Below the pieces are notes generated by a model. It had not been told where the DNA came from. It made no database searches and was given only the letters and a program-made list of their open reading frames with translations. From assembly GCA_947072805.1 (NCBI GenBank), contig CAMTJK010000079.1:1-12322 (forward strand): DNA of 12,322 nucleotides. The letters are read 5' to 3'. Source of the stretch: an uncultured Prevotella sp. GTDB lineage: Bacteria; Bacteroidota; Bacteroidia; Bacteroidales; Bacteroidaceae. This document shows, in pieces, positions 1-7,679 of this stretch (positions are counted from its first letter, which is position 1; every line of letters begins with the position of its first letter). The position numbers and the translations under genes are program-made.

Positions 1-194
1 CTAGAATGCCGGATTTAAAAATGTTAAATTCGACCAAATATCTTTACAAATTAACTTTCATTAAGCGCAGTTACGAGCCCTTGCCGGCAATCATCCATCG
101 CCCCCAAAACCATCCATCCTATTATTAAGTGACAGTCTCATTTGCCGGTCGGACGAAACAGGCTTGAAATCAGATTATCTATTTGTGATAAAAC
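1..194. other. Left-edge non-coding stretch, nothing recognised
   Basis: No convincing gene was found here on either strand. The longest open frame is a 35-codon rightward run from the ATG at 21, with no recognisable composition or family. The stretch has a perfect 10-bp palindrome at 81-90 (TTGCCGGCAA) and a short duplicated CATCCATC. It lies downstream of the leftward bamD operon and its terminator, so it is probably spacer or the regulatory region of a neighbour outside the window. Confidence 0.5.
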
Positions 195-237
195 AATCCC
201 CATCGGTCATATATAATAATGCTGACCGATGGGGATT
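195..237 (-). terminator. Strong hairpin terminator of the bamD-rpoZ-DUF4293 operon
   Basis: The arms 195-209 (AATCCCCATCGGTCA) and 223-237 are perfectly complementary over 15 bp around a 13-base A/T-rich loop. Read leftward, the hairpin starts 28 bases past the DUF4293 stop codon and is followed by a short T-rich run (TGTTTTATC). This fits a rho-independent terminator for the leftward operon. The U-tract is modest, so part of its role may be to protect the mRNA 3' end. Confidence 0.8.
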
Positions 238-265
238 ATCTGCTAATTAAATCCTTTTCCGATAA

Positions 266-736
266 CTATCTTATTCGTTCAGAATCACGCACGAGCTTCT
301 CGTCAGCAAGAATGCCACGACGAGCAAGGAGTATAGCGACGAGAGCAAATAGAGGCAACACTGCATACATCGATGGAACAAAATGAACTTCTTCATCTAC
401 AGTGTGTGGTAAAAAAAGGATTGCACAGACCGCATAAAGAATATACCATCCTATTAGCAACATGATGCTGAAGAGACAAAGGCGCGACTGATAGCGGCGA
501 TTGGCAAATGCAAAGATAGCATAAATGCTGAGAAACGCTACGGCAGCAAGCACTGCAGCAAGTGGCAGCACGGTATAGGACGGTGCTGTGATGCCATCGA
601 CAGGCTGTACACACAAACACGAGGCATGAGCTATGTCTGCTACCCCATTTGTAAAGGTACCGATGGGAAGAAAGATGGCAGCAACTGCAAGAACGAAAGC
701 AGCAAGGAGGTAGAGAGTCTGTATGCGCTGTATCAT
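266..736 (-). CDS. DUF4293 family four-helix membrane protein
   Basis: This is a 156-residue integral membrane protein of the Bacteroidetes DUF4293 family, whose biochemical role is unknown. It starts with the typical MIQRIQTLYL and ends in the charged LVRDSERIR tail seen in family members. Four hydrophobic segments are visible at about residues 8-26, 54-77, 86-109 and 121-138. The loop after helix 1 contains two cysteines (CLC, about 40-42). It is the last gene of the leftward bamD operon, 28 bases after the omega subunit gene, and is followed directly by a strong terminator. Recurrent linkage to bamD and the omega gene in Bacteroidales, as I recall it, suggests co-expression but does not establish a function. 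Family assignment is confident; function is unassigned. Confidence 0.85.
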   Translation of the reverse strand: MIQRIQTLYLLAAFVLAVAAIFLPIGTFTNGVADIAHASCLCVQPVDGITAPSYTVLPLAAVLAAVAFLSIYAIFAFANRRYQSRLCLFSIMLLIGWYILYAVCAILFLPHTVDEEVHFVPSMYAVLPLFALVAILLARRGILADEKLVRDSERIR

Positions 737-764
737 TGTTTTCCCTATTCTCTCTTATACATTT

Positions 765-1106
765 TTATTCTTCTCCCTGAGGTATAGCCTCATGACAAGG
801 GTCACGCCAATAAACGTTGCCGTCTACAAACTCCTGTGTGGCAAGAAGCGTAGGTTTGGGCAGTTTTTCGTAGTAACGCGAAATCTCTATTTGCTCACGG
901 TTCTCAAACACTTCCTCAAGGCTATCGTTGTAGGAAGCAAATTCAGCAAGCTTCTTGCTAAGGTCTTCCTTTATCTGTACGGAAATCTGATTGGCTCGCT
1001 TTGCAATGATGGAAACACTCTCGTAAATGTTGTCAGTGCCGGAGCAGAGATCCATAATGTTACGTGTAACGGTATTGACCGGTGCTTTTGACTTCTTGTA
1101 ATCCAT
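765..1106 (-). CDS. rpoZ: DNA-directed RNA polymerase omega subunit (Rpb6-like, Bacteroidetes type)
   Basis: This 113-residue protein is the small omega subunit that helps assemble and stabilise the beta' subunit of RNA polymerase. The Rpb6/omega core is visible in NIYESVSIIAKRANQI, preceded by the Bacteroidetes N-terminus MDYKKSKAPVNTVTRNI and followed by FENREQIEISRYYEKLPKPT. The frame stays open upstream to an ATG at 1214, but that extension (36 residues) has no family resemblance and overlaps the end of bamD. The ATG at 1106 gives the family's usual start and length. It lies 83 bases after bamD and 28 bases before the DUF4293 gene, all leftward, so it is most likely transcribed from the bamD promoter. 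No good promoter was seen in the 83-base gap, only a partial match (TACTTTTT). Confidence 0.9.
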   Translation of the reverse strand: MDYKKSKAPVNTVTRNIMDLCSGTDNIYESVSIIAKRANQISVQIKEDLSKKLAEFASYNDSLEEVFENREQIEISRYYEKLPKPTLLATQEFVDGNVYWRDPCHEAIPQGEE

Positions 1107-1189
1107 AAAGATGTTGTGTTTATAAAAAGTATTGTACTGTATATTATTCTCCATTATTGGGTTGCAGGTGACAAACGTGGTAGTAAGCG

Positions 1190-2014
1190 TCAGTCTTTTG
1201 TGATTTGCCTGCACCTGGCAATAAACTTTTCTGCAAGTGGTCGCGATGGGCTCTCGGGATATTCATTGAGGAAACCGTAACACTCGTCCTCTGCATCACG
1301 ATAGCGGTCAAGTCGCTTTGCCTCGATACTTTGCTCGGCAAGCTCGAACTTGCTCTTCATGATGAGGAGGGCAAAGTCCTCTCGCATTGACGTATACGGA
1401 TAATTTTTCAGTGCATTCTGTGCTGTAACGATGCAGGCCTCATAGTTGGAACCGCCACCAATACAGTTAAGGAAATAACCTCCGAGACGATAATAAAGTC
1501 TTGCAGAGAGATATTCCTTCATGACAAGCTTGTCCTGCAGTTCAAAGAGACGACTCTGTGCCGTTGCCCTCATGGGTGACGACGGAAAGAGATCAAGGAA
1601 TTGCTGGTATGCATTGATTGCTCCGACAGTTGGAGTCTGATCAAGGCGCGGTTCGGGTGTGCTCTCATAGAGCGACTGACCTATATAATAGGCAGCCTGC
1701 TCAGCATAAATGCCCTTGGGATAAGAAGAAAAATACTTGCGGAAAGTAGCGGAAGCACTCTCGTAGTCGCGGTCGCAATATTCAGCCATGGCGAGCATAT
1801 AGAGGGATTCCTGCGCATTATCGGTACCTTTCTGTATGGTAACCAACTCCTGCAGAAGAGTTATAGCTTGCGAATATTTGCCTTCAGCAAAACACTGCTT
1901 GGCAAACTCGTACTTGTAATCGTAGTCTGTGGTCTTATAAACGCGGTTAAACTCGGTGGCGCAGCTGCAAAAAAACAGCATGGCGGGCAGCAATATGTAT
2001 AACAGCTTGTTCAT
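1190..2014 (-). CDS. bamD: Outer-membrane assembly lipoprotein BamD (YfiO family)
   Basis: This 274-residue lipoprotein is the essential TPR partner of BamA in inserting beta-barrel proteins into the outer membrane. The N-terminus MNKLLYILLPAMLFFCSC is a lipoprotein signal, with Cys18 the likely lipidated residue. Helical TPR pairs follow, for example YEFAKQCFAEGKYSQAITLL, DYESASATFRKYFSSYPKG and AINAYQQFLDLFPSSP, the usual BamD pattern. The length is normal for Bacteroidetes. An in-frame ATG at 2035 would add seven residues, but it lies inside the predicted -7 promoter element (2033-2040), so it cannot be on that transcript; the start at 2014 also begins the signal peptide cleanly. It heads the leftward operon with the omega and DUF4293 genes and is divergent from uvrB. 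It could serve the Porin_10-type barrel encoded downstream in this window, though only as a general assembly factor. Confidence 0.9.
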   Translation of the reverse strand: MNKLLYILLPAMLFFCSCATEFNRVYKTTDYDYKYEFAKQCFAEGKYSQAITLLQELVTIQKGTDNAQESLYMLAMAEYCDRDYESASATFRKYFSSYPKGIYAEQAAYYIGQSLYESTPEPRLDQTPTVGAINAYQQFLDLFPSSPMRATAQSRLFELQDKLVMKEYLSARLYYRLGGYFLNCIGGGSNYEACIVTAQNALKNYPYTSMREDFALLIMKSKFELAEQSIEAKRLDRYRDAEDECYGFLNEYPESPSRPLAEKFIARCRQITKD

Positions 2015-2032
2015 GTAGTGGGTTTTGGCTTG

Positions 2033-2063
2033 CAAAATTAGTGATTTCTACACTAAAAGCAAA
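2033..2063 (-). promoter_or_regulatory. bamD operon promoter (Bacteroidetes consensus)
   Basis: Read leftward there is TTTG at 2063-2060, a 19-base spacer, then TAATTTTG at 2040-2033. Both elements match the Bacteroidetes sigma-ABfr consensus (TTTG, 19-21, TAnnTTTG) perfectly. Transcription should begin near 2027, leaving about 13 bases of leader before the ATG at 2014. This supports that start over the upstream ATG at 2035. Confidence 0.8.
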
Positions 2064-2126
2064 GGTTTTAGCCCGTTTTTTTAATAAAAATAACCTTACA
2101 GCCTATGATGTTAGAGGGAAATGCTG

Positions 2127-2134
2127 TAATTTTG
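2127..2134 (+). promoter_or_regulatory. Putative uvrB -7 element, predicting a leaderless mRNA
   Basis: TAATTTTG matches TAnnTTTG exactly and ends 7 bases before the uvrB ATG at 2142. No TTTG-like -33 element lies at the expected 19-21 base distance, so the promoter is half-supported. If used, transcription would start at about 2138-2142, essentially at the start codon. Confidence 0.5.
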
Positions 2135-2141
2135 CGAGCTA

Positions 2142-4190
2142 ATGGGAAAATTCAAACTTACATCAGACTATAGTCCCACGGGCGACCAGCCGGAAGCCAT
2201 AAAGCAGTTGTTAGAAGGACTTGAAAGGGGTGACAGGGCACAAGTTCTGCTCGGCGTAACCGGCTCCGGAAAGACATTTACCGTTGCTAATGTAATAGCA
2301 AAGGCAAACAAACCAACACTTATATTGAGCCATAACAAGACACTGGCGGCACAACTTTACGAGGAAATGAGAGGATTCTTCCCTGAAAACGCTGTGGAAT
2401 ACTACGTAAGTTACTATGACTACTACCAGCCGGAGGCTTACATGCCAACAACAGACACTTACATTGAGAAAGATCTTGCGATAAACGAAGAGATAGACAG
2501 ATTAAGGTTAAGGGCTGTAGCGGCACTGCTGTCTGGAAGGAAAGACGTGGTTGTCGTATCATCTGTGAGCTGCATATACGGTATGGGAAGTCCCATGGCC
2601 ATGTCAGAAAATGTAGTAACCATGCAAAGGGGACAACGGATGGCCAGAAATGCACTGCTTAGAAAACTCGTGGACGCCCTGTATGTACGTAACGACGCAG
2701 AACTGACACGAGGTTGCTTCAGAGTAAAAGGAGATACCGTGGACATTGCACCAGCCTACAGTGAAGCAGTGGTGAGGGTCATATTCTGGGACGATGAGAT
2801 AGACGCCATAGAAGAACTGGATGCTACAACGATGGAAAGAATAGCAAAAATGGACGACTACAAGCTGTATCCAGCCAACCTCTTCATGACTACACAGGAA
2901 CAGACTCAAAGAGCCATAAGATGTATTCAGGATGACCTTACAAAACAGATGGAGCTCTTCACAGAACAAGGTGAGAACATAAAGGCGGCAAGAATAAAAG
3001 AGCGCGTGGAATATGATATGGAAATGATAAAAGAACTGGGACATTGCTCTGGAATAGAGAACTACTCGAGATACTTCGACGGAAGAGAACCAGGAGAAAG
3101 ACCTTATTGTCTTTTTGACTTTTTCCCTGATGACTTCCTCATGGTGATAGACGAAAGTCACGTAAGCGTACCCCAGATAGCAGCAATGTACGGAGGTGAC
3201 CGCGCAAGGAAAAGGAATCTCGTAGAATACGGTTTCCGGCTGCCGGCTGCATATGACAATAGACCGCTGACATTTGAGGAATTCAAAGAACTGACTAAAC
3301 AGGTGATTTATGTATCGGCAACACCAGCAGAATATGAACTGAACGAAGCCGAAGGCACAGTAGTAGAACAAATAATAAGGCCAACAGGACTGCTTGACCC
3401 GGAGATCGTAGTTAGACCGAGCGAGAACCAGATTGACGACCTGATGTCTGAAATAGAAGAACGCAGGGACAGAAAAGAAAGAGTGCTGGTGACAACACTG
3501 ACAAAACGCATGGCTGAAGAGCTCACAGAATATCTACTGAACCATGACGTAAAGACAGCATACATACACAGCGACGTAGCGACACTTGATCGTGTGAAGA
3601 TTCTAGATGACCTGAGAGCTGGAGAATATGATGTGCTGGTAGGAGTGAACCTGCTAAGAGAAGGGCTTGATCTTCCGGAAGTATCGCTGGTGGCAATATT
3701 AGATGCCGATAAGGAAGGATTTCTAAGAAGCCACAGAAGCCTGACGCAAACGGCTGGAAGAGCCGCAAGAAATGTAAACGGAAAGGTAATAATGTATGCC
3801 GACACTGTGACAACAGGAATGAAAATGACCATCGATGAAACCGCACGTCGAAGAATAAAGCAGATGAAATATAACGAAGAGCACGGCATCACACCTTCAC
3901 CTATAACAAAGGGCAAGGGGAAAAGCGTATTGAGAAGCGAGACAAAGATGACGACAGCCGAGCATATGGACAATGGCAATGTAAGAAAGATGTACAAAGA
4001 ACCGGAAACAAGAATGGCTGTGGCTGACCCCATAATAATAAGTATGACACCAAAGCAACTCGAAAGATGTATCGCCGATACGGCAAAGCGCATGAAAGAG
4101 GCTGCTAAGAACCTAGACTTCATACAAGCGGCACAATACAGGGATGAAATGGTACGACTACAAGCGGAACTCGAGAGGAAAGAGAAATGA
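2142..4190 (+). CDS. uvrB: Excinuclease ABC subunit UvrB
   Basis: UvrB is the damage-verifying helicase-like subunit of nucleotide excision repair; it takes over from UvrA and recruits UvrC for incision. The protein has 682 residues, a normal length. Walker A is GVTGSGKT at 38-45, and the DNA-inserting beta-hairpin region is rich in Tyr at 87-100 (YYVSYYDYYQPEAY). Walker B is DESH at 337-340, motif III is VSATP at 391-395, motif V begins at GVNLLREGLD (501-510), and motif VI is QTAGRAARN at 536-544. The C-terminal UVR domain that contacts UvrC is at about 640-678. The start fits the family N-terminus (KLTSDYSPTGDQPEAI), and no other start is near. Arg codons are mostly AGA/AGG and Ile codons are often ATA. 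It appears monocistronic: a new promoter precedes the next gene 116 bases downstream. No LexA-like operator was recognised. Confidence 0.98.
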   Translation: MGKFKLTSDYSPTGDQPEAIKQLLEGLERGDRAQVLLGVTGSGKTFTVANVIAKANKPTLILSHNKTLAAQLYEEMRGFFPENAVEYYVSYYDYYQPEAYMPTTDTYIEKDLAINEEIDRLRLRAVAALLSGRKDVVVVSSVSCIYGMGSPMAMSENVVTMQRGQRMARNALLRKLVDALYVRNDAELTRGCFRVKGDTVDIAPAYSEAVVRVIFWDDEIDAIEELDATTMERIAKMDDYKLYPANLFMTTQEQTQRAIRCIQDDLTKQMELFTEQGENIKAARIKERVEYDMEMIKELGHCSGIENYSRYFDGREPGERPYCLFDFFPDDFLMVIDESHVSVPQIAAMYGGDRARKRNLVEYGFRLPAAYDNRPLTFEEFKELTKQVIYVSATPAEYELNEAEGTVVEQIIRPTGLLDPEIVVRPSENQIDDLMSEIEERRDRKERVLVTTLTKRMAEELTEYLLNHDVKTAYIHSDVATLDRVKILDDLRAGEYDVLVGVNLLREGLDLPEVSLVAILDADKEGFLRSHRSLTQTAGRAARNVNGKVIMYADTVTTGMKMTIDETARRRIKQMKYNEEHGITPSPITKGKGKSVLRSETKMTTAEHMDNGNVRKMYKEPETRMAVADPIIISMTPKQLERCIADTAKRMKEAAKNLDFIQAAQYRDEMVRLQAELERKEK

Positions 4191-4252
4191 AAAAAACATG
4201 GCGTATGGATTGAAATGACATGAGAAAAAGTGTGTTAATGTGTGTAATCTCC

Positions 4253-4283
4253 TTTTAATTTAATAAGATAATTTGTAATTTTG
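4253..4283 (+). promoter_or_regulatory. Promoter of the DUF4468 gene
   Basis: TTTT at 4253-4256, a 19-base spacer and TAATTTTG at 4276-4283 give a good Bacteroidetes promoter, with the last base of the -33 element off consensus. Transcription would start near 4289-4290, leaving a short A-rich leader (AACAAAAAAAAGTACA) of about 17 bases, typical of this phylum in place of a Shine-Dalgarno site. Confidence 0.65.
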
Positions 4284-4306
4284 CGGGCATAACAAAAAAA
4301 AGTACA

Positions 4307-4915
4307 ATGAAAAAGATTCTTTTTATAATTCTTATGGTCCTGCCTGTTATGGCGGCAACCGCACAGAACACATGGGAGGTTTCCGAAAACGAGAACGGTA
4401 AAAAACAGAATGTCGACAGTAAATATCTCGTTGGAGCAGTGCCAGTAATCGATGACAAGGTGGTGTTTGAAACGAATATCAGCGCTCCCGGACTATCTGC
4501 CGGACAAATATACTCAAAATTGCTCGGCTATATGACGGCAATGACAAAAGAGAAAAACCAGCTCGAACAAAGTCGCATAGCTATAAAGGATTCTATTAAG
4601 CACGAAATATGCGGAAGTTATCAGGAATGGCTCGTTTTCAAGAGCACTGCACTTGTACTCGACCGTACAAGAATGTTCTACAACCTTGTGGCAGAATGCA
4701 AGGACGGAAGTGCCAACGTGAAAATGACACGCATATACTATCTATACGATGAGGAGCGAAATCCGGAAACGTATAAGGCAGAAGAGTGGATAACAGACGA
4801 AGTAGGACTGAAGAAAAACAAGGACAGGCTGTCGAGAGTATCTGGAAAATTCCGCAAAAAAACCATAGATCGAAAGGACTATATCTTCAACAAGATTGCA
4901 GAACTGCTGAAATAG
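4307..4915 (+). CDS. Secreted DUF4468 domain protein
   Basis: This is a 202-residue exported protein. Residues 1-20 are a signal peptide (MKKILFIILMVLPVMAATAQ) with likely signal peptidase I cleavage after Ala-Gln; no lipobox cysteine is present. The rest matches the DUF4468 pattern of Bacteroidetes: a beta/alpha core from about 50 to 150 (KVVFETNISAPGLSAGQIYS, then LVFKSTALVLDRTRMFYNL), followed by EEWITDEVGLKKNKDRLSRV and a basic stretch KFRKKTIDRKDYIF. Nothing catalytic is evident, and the role is unknown; a periplasmic binding or scaffolding protein would fit but is inference. It has its own promoter. The next genes, a small membrane protein and a porin-like protein, lie 78 bases downstream on the same strand and may be co-transcribed. 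Confidence 0.85.
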   Translation: MKKILFIILMVLPVMAATAQNTWEVSENENGKKQNVDSKYLVGAVPVIDDKVVFETNISAPGLSAGQIYSKLLGYMTAMTKEKNQLEQSRIAIKDSIKHEICGSYQEWLVFKSTALVLDRTRMFYNLVAECKDGSANVKMTRIYYLYDEERNPETYKAEEWITDEVGLKKNKDRLSRVSGKFRKKTIDRKDYIFNKIAELLK

Positions 4916-4993
4916 ACTTTGCCCTCACCCCACTCTACCGGAACAATTTATACACAGTTATACATTTTCACTCCAAAAATACAATAACTCCTT

Positions 4994-5230
4994 ATGACAA
5001 CAGACGAGAACAACGTACTGCGAGCATACAGGGATAACCGCAACAACGACGACGAGGGAAAAGATCGTCTCCTGAAAGTGCGCAACGTGATGAATATTAT
5101 CTTCATGGTGGGTGCCATCATAGGCGTGATATACTATATGTCGTACGACAAAATTACAGGAACTTATATAATACTCGGGGCTATGGCTGTGAAAATAGCA
5201 GAATCAGCCCTCAGACTATTGAAACACTAA
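4994..5230 (+). CDS. Small two-helix membrane protein upstream of the porin
   Basis: This 78-residue protein has a hydrophilic, Asn/Asp/Arg-rich N-terminus (about 1-30) and two hydrophobic segments at about 32-50 (VMNIIFMVGAIIGVIYYMS) and 56-75, joined by a short turn (YDKITG). I do not recognise a named family. It looks like a real gene: the frame is well filled, its TAA stop is followed immediately by the ATG of the porin-like gene with no spacer, and codon use resembles its neighbours. That junction suggests translational coupling. The gap to the preceding DUF4468 gene has only a partial -7 match (TACATTTT at 4961-4968), so read-through from the DUF4468 promoter is likely. An inner-membrane location is predicted; function is unassigned. 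Confidence 0.75.
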   Translation: MTTDENNVLRAYRDNRNNDDEGKDRLLKVRNVMNIIFMVGAIIGVIYYMSYDKITGTYIILGAMAVKIAESALRLLKH

Positions 5231-7591
5231 ATGAAAAAAATCCTATACGGCATCCTATTCTCCATTCTCACTTCACCATCGGTAGCCCAAACATTTGAAG
5301 AGACAAATGACATGGGGAATATGATGGCGCAAAACGAGAACAGAAACAATAACTTCAACAAGAACAACAACGATACCACTGCAAACAAGGAGATACCGAC
5401 AGGACTGTATGTGTGGACCATTGATAGTAAATTCGGAGACATAACACCTGCCACACCCGACACCATGCCGCATCTCTATATGAACAGTATTTTCAACACA
5501 GGAAAATACGGACAATACAACACAACAGGAAACAACTACACAGCAAGGGAAAATAGAATAGTAATTGACAGACCGCTAACAAACCAATTCCTATTTAACC
5601 AACCTTACAGCTGGGTGATAAAACGTACAGACAGTCTGCATTTTACCAACACGCTATCACCACTTACCAACATCTCGTATGACAACTGCGGAGACAAGAC
5701 CAACGGCGAGGACCACATAGATGCGAAATTTGCAATAAATGCAGGAAAACGACTCGGATTGGGATTTGATCTCAACTACGCTTATGCAAGAGGATATTAC
5801 AGCAACCAGAGTGCATCTCACTTCGGAACTACACTGTTTGCGTCCTACCTTGGAGACAGATACAAAATGCACGCCATCATGACATCCTATCATCAGAAAG
5901 TAGCAGAAAACGGTGGCATCACGGACGACTATTATATAACACACCCCGAAAGCTTTGAAGACAGATTCAGCGAGAACGAAATACCAACAGTATTGAACAA
6001 GAACTGGAACAGAAACAATCAGTTCGGCATCTTCCTTACCCATCGATACAGTCTGGGATTCTACAGAATGGTGAAAATGACAGAAGAAGAAATAAAAGCA
6101 AAACAGTTTGCCAAGGATTCAAAAAAAGAGAAGGAAGAACAGGAAAATGAAGAAGAAGGAGAAAAAGTTAGTGTAACCGGACGCCCTGACAACGCAAAGA
6201 TTGTAGAGGGAGCAGCTCCGACCGGACACCCCGATAGGACTGCTATAACAGGCAACGAAACCGTCGGCATAATGCAAAATATATTGCAGGACAGCACCAG
6301 GGTTAAGATAAATACTACAGCAACGGATAGCTTGATGACTGCAATAGAGCAGAACGACTCCACTGACGAAACGATGAAAAGGGAGTTCGTGCCAGTGACA
6401 AGCTTCATACACACCATAGACTACCAGACAAACGACAGGATATACCAGGCATATGACTCGCCTGAAAACTACTATGCCAACACATTCTACAATGAGAATG
6501 CCGACATGAGCTATCCTGGAGATTCCATATACGACAAGACAAAATTTCAGTCTGTGAAAAACACTCTCGCCATTGCATTATTGGAAGGGTTCAACAAATA
6601 TGCAAAAGCCGGTCTGAAAGTATTTGCCAGCCATGAATACAGAAAAATAGAAATGCCCGACATAATGGACGGCACTGGAGGTACAAGGGCATGGCAGGCA
6701 AAATGGAGCGAACAAACGGTAAGCATCGGCGGACAAATAATAAAGACCCAAGGACATACACTTCACTATAATCTACTCGCTGAAACCTGGCTGGCCGGAG
6801 AGGATGCCGGACAACTGAAAGTGGACTTCTGCACCGACTTGAACTTCCCTTTCCTCGGAGACACCGTGACACTGGCTGCAAAGGCTTACTTCTACAGACT
6901 TAATCCTACCTTTTTCCAACGGCACTACCATTCAAAACATCTTTGGTGGGACAACAGCATGGAAAAGGAGACGAGGACAAGAATTGAGGGTATGTTCACC
7001 TACAGAAAGACAAATACTCGGTTACGTGTAGCAATAGAAGAGTTGCAGAACTATACATATTTCGGCATGAATTATAATGCAACAGGCAACGGACGTACCG
7101 GAATGTCAGCTGGAGTCTACCAATGTGGGGCTAACATCAACCTCATGACAGCACAACTGATACAGAACTTCAAACTCGGCATACTCAACTGGGAAAACAT
7201 AGTAACATATCAGAACAGTAACCACGAGGAGGTGCTACCGGTACCGGCTCTCAACCTGTTTACCAATTTGTTCATAAAATTCAAGATTGTAAACGAACTA
7301 CTGGTAGAGCTTGGTGGCGACGCCTATTTCTTCTCAAAATATTATGCTCCTGACTTCTGTCCGCAACTGAACCAGTTTGCGGTGCAGGACACAAAAGAAA
7401 GCAGGGTAAAGATAGGCGGCTACCCATTTGTCGATTTATATGCCAACATGCATCTTAAGCACACACGTTTTTTCATAATGTTCAGTCATGTGAATGCCGG
7501 CAACGGTAATAACATGTATTTCCTTACCCCTCACTATCCGCAAAACGGCAGGATATTGAGGATGGGACTCTCCTGGAATTTCTTTAACTAA
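5231..7591 (+). CDS. Putative outer-membrane porin (Porin_10 family)
   Basis: This 786-residue exported protein resembles the Bacteroidetes 'putative porin' family (Porin_10). Residues 1-20 are a signal peptide ending SPSVAQ. An Asn-rich, probably disordered linker follows (about 25-52), then the family N-terminal block LYVWTIDSKFGDI, with FNTGKYGQYNTTGNN and FLFNQPYSWVI downstream. Alternating amphipathic strands typical of a beta-barrel run through about 160-280 and 390-786, and the chain ends RMGLSWNFFN, an aromatic-rich last strand suited to BAM recognition. Between them, about 281-388, is a charged, low-complexity insert (KKEKEEQENEEEGEK) with a near-repeat, TGRPDNAKI and TGHPDRTAI; it could be a long surface or periplasmic loop. 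The start is fixed by the signal peptide and abuts the preceding stop codon. The substrate is unknown. BamD-dependent assembly is expected for any such barrel. Confidence 0.8.
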   Translation: MKKILYGILFSILTSPSVAQTFEETNDMGNMMAQNENRNNNFNKNNNDTTANKEIPTGLYVWTIDSKFGDITPATPDTMPHLYMNSIFNTGKYGQYNTTGNNYTARENRIVIDRPLTNQFLFNQPYSWVIKRTDSLHFTNTLSPLTNISYDNCGDKTNGEDHIDAKFAINAGKRLGLGFDLNYAYARGYYSNQSASHFGTTLFASYLGDRYKMHAIMTSYHQKVAENGGITDDYYITHPESFEDRFSENEIPTVLNKNWNRNNQFGIFLTHRYSLGFYRMVKMTEEEIKAKQFAKDSKKEKEEQENEEEGEKVSVTGRPDNAKIVEGAAPTGHPDRTAITGNETVGIMQNILQDSTRVKINTTATDSLMTAIEQNDSTDETMKREFVPVTSFIHTIDYQTNDRIYQAYDSPENYYANTFYNENADMSYPGDSIYDKTKFQSVKNTLAIALLEGFNKYAKAGLKVFASHEYRKIEMPDIMDGTGGTRAWQAKWSEQTVSIGGQIIKTQGHTLHYNLLAETWLAGEDAGQLKVDFCTDLNFPFLGDTVTLAAKAYFYRLNPTFFQRHYHSKHLWWDNSMEKETRTRIEGMFTYRKTNTRLRVAIEELQNYTYFGMNYNATGNGRTGMSAGVYQCGANINLMTAQLIQNFKLGILNWENIVTYQNSNHEEVLPVPALNLFTNLFIKFKIVNELLVELGGDAYFFSKYYAPDFCPQLNQFAVQDTKESRVKIGGYPFVDLYANMHLKHTRFFIMFSHVNAGNGNNMYFLTPHYPQNGRILRMGLSWNFFN

Positions 7592-7679
7592 TATCGCACT
7601 AAATCAAGATATCCGCATGGGGTGTACGGACATGTATACAGCAGTATCGTCTGTTGCACGACTGTAAAATAAGGCTATG

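Noticed and set aside
21..128. 35-codon rightward frame near the left edge
   Set aside because: It has no membrane or domain pattern, no promoter and no operon partner; a chance frame is likely.
723..1091. 122-codon rightward frame opposite the omega gene
   Set aside because: It is the antisense of a confidently assigned gene, with no family match.
765..1214. Longer omega subunit starting at the ATG at 1214
   Set aside because: The extra 36 residues have no family resemblance and overlap the end of bamD; the usual N-terminus MDYKKSKAPVNT starts at 1106.
1190..2035. bamD start at the ATG at 2035
   Set aside because: That ATG lies inside the predicted -7 promoter element, and the lipoprotein signal begins at 2014.
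2604..3371. 255-codon open frame on the reverse strand inside uvrB
   Set aside because: It lies antisense to the conserved uvrB coding sequence, has Cys/Tyr/Phe-rich unnatural composition and no recognisable domain.
3308..4123. 271-codon reverse-strand frame inside uvrB
   Set aside because: It is Ser-rich, antisense to the UvrB helicase motifs, and best explained by the codon bias of uvrB.
7641..7672. Possible hairpin between the convergent porin and HD genes (CAGTATCGT with ACGACTG)
   Set aside because: The stem is short with a two-base bulge, and no T-run follows on either strand, so a terminator call is unsupported.
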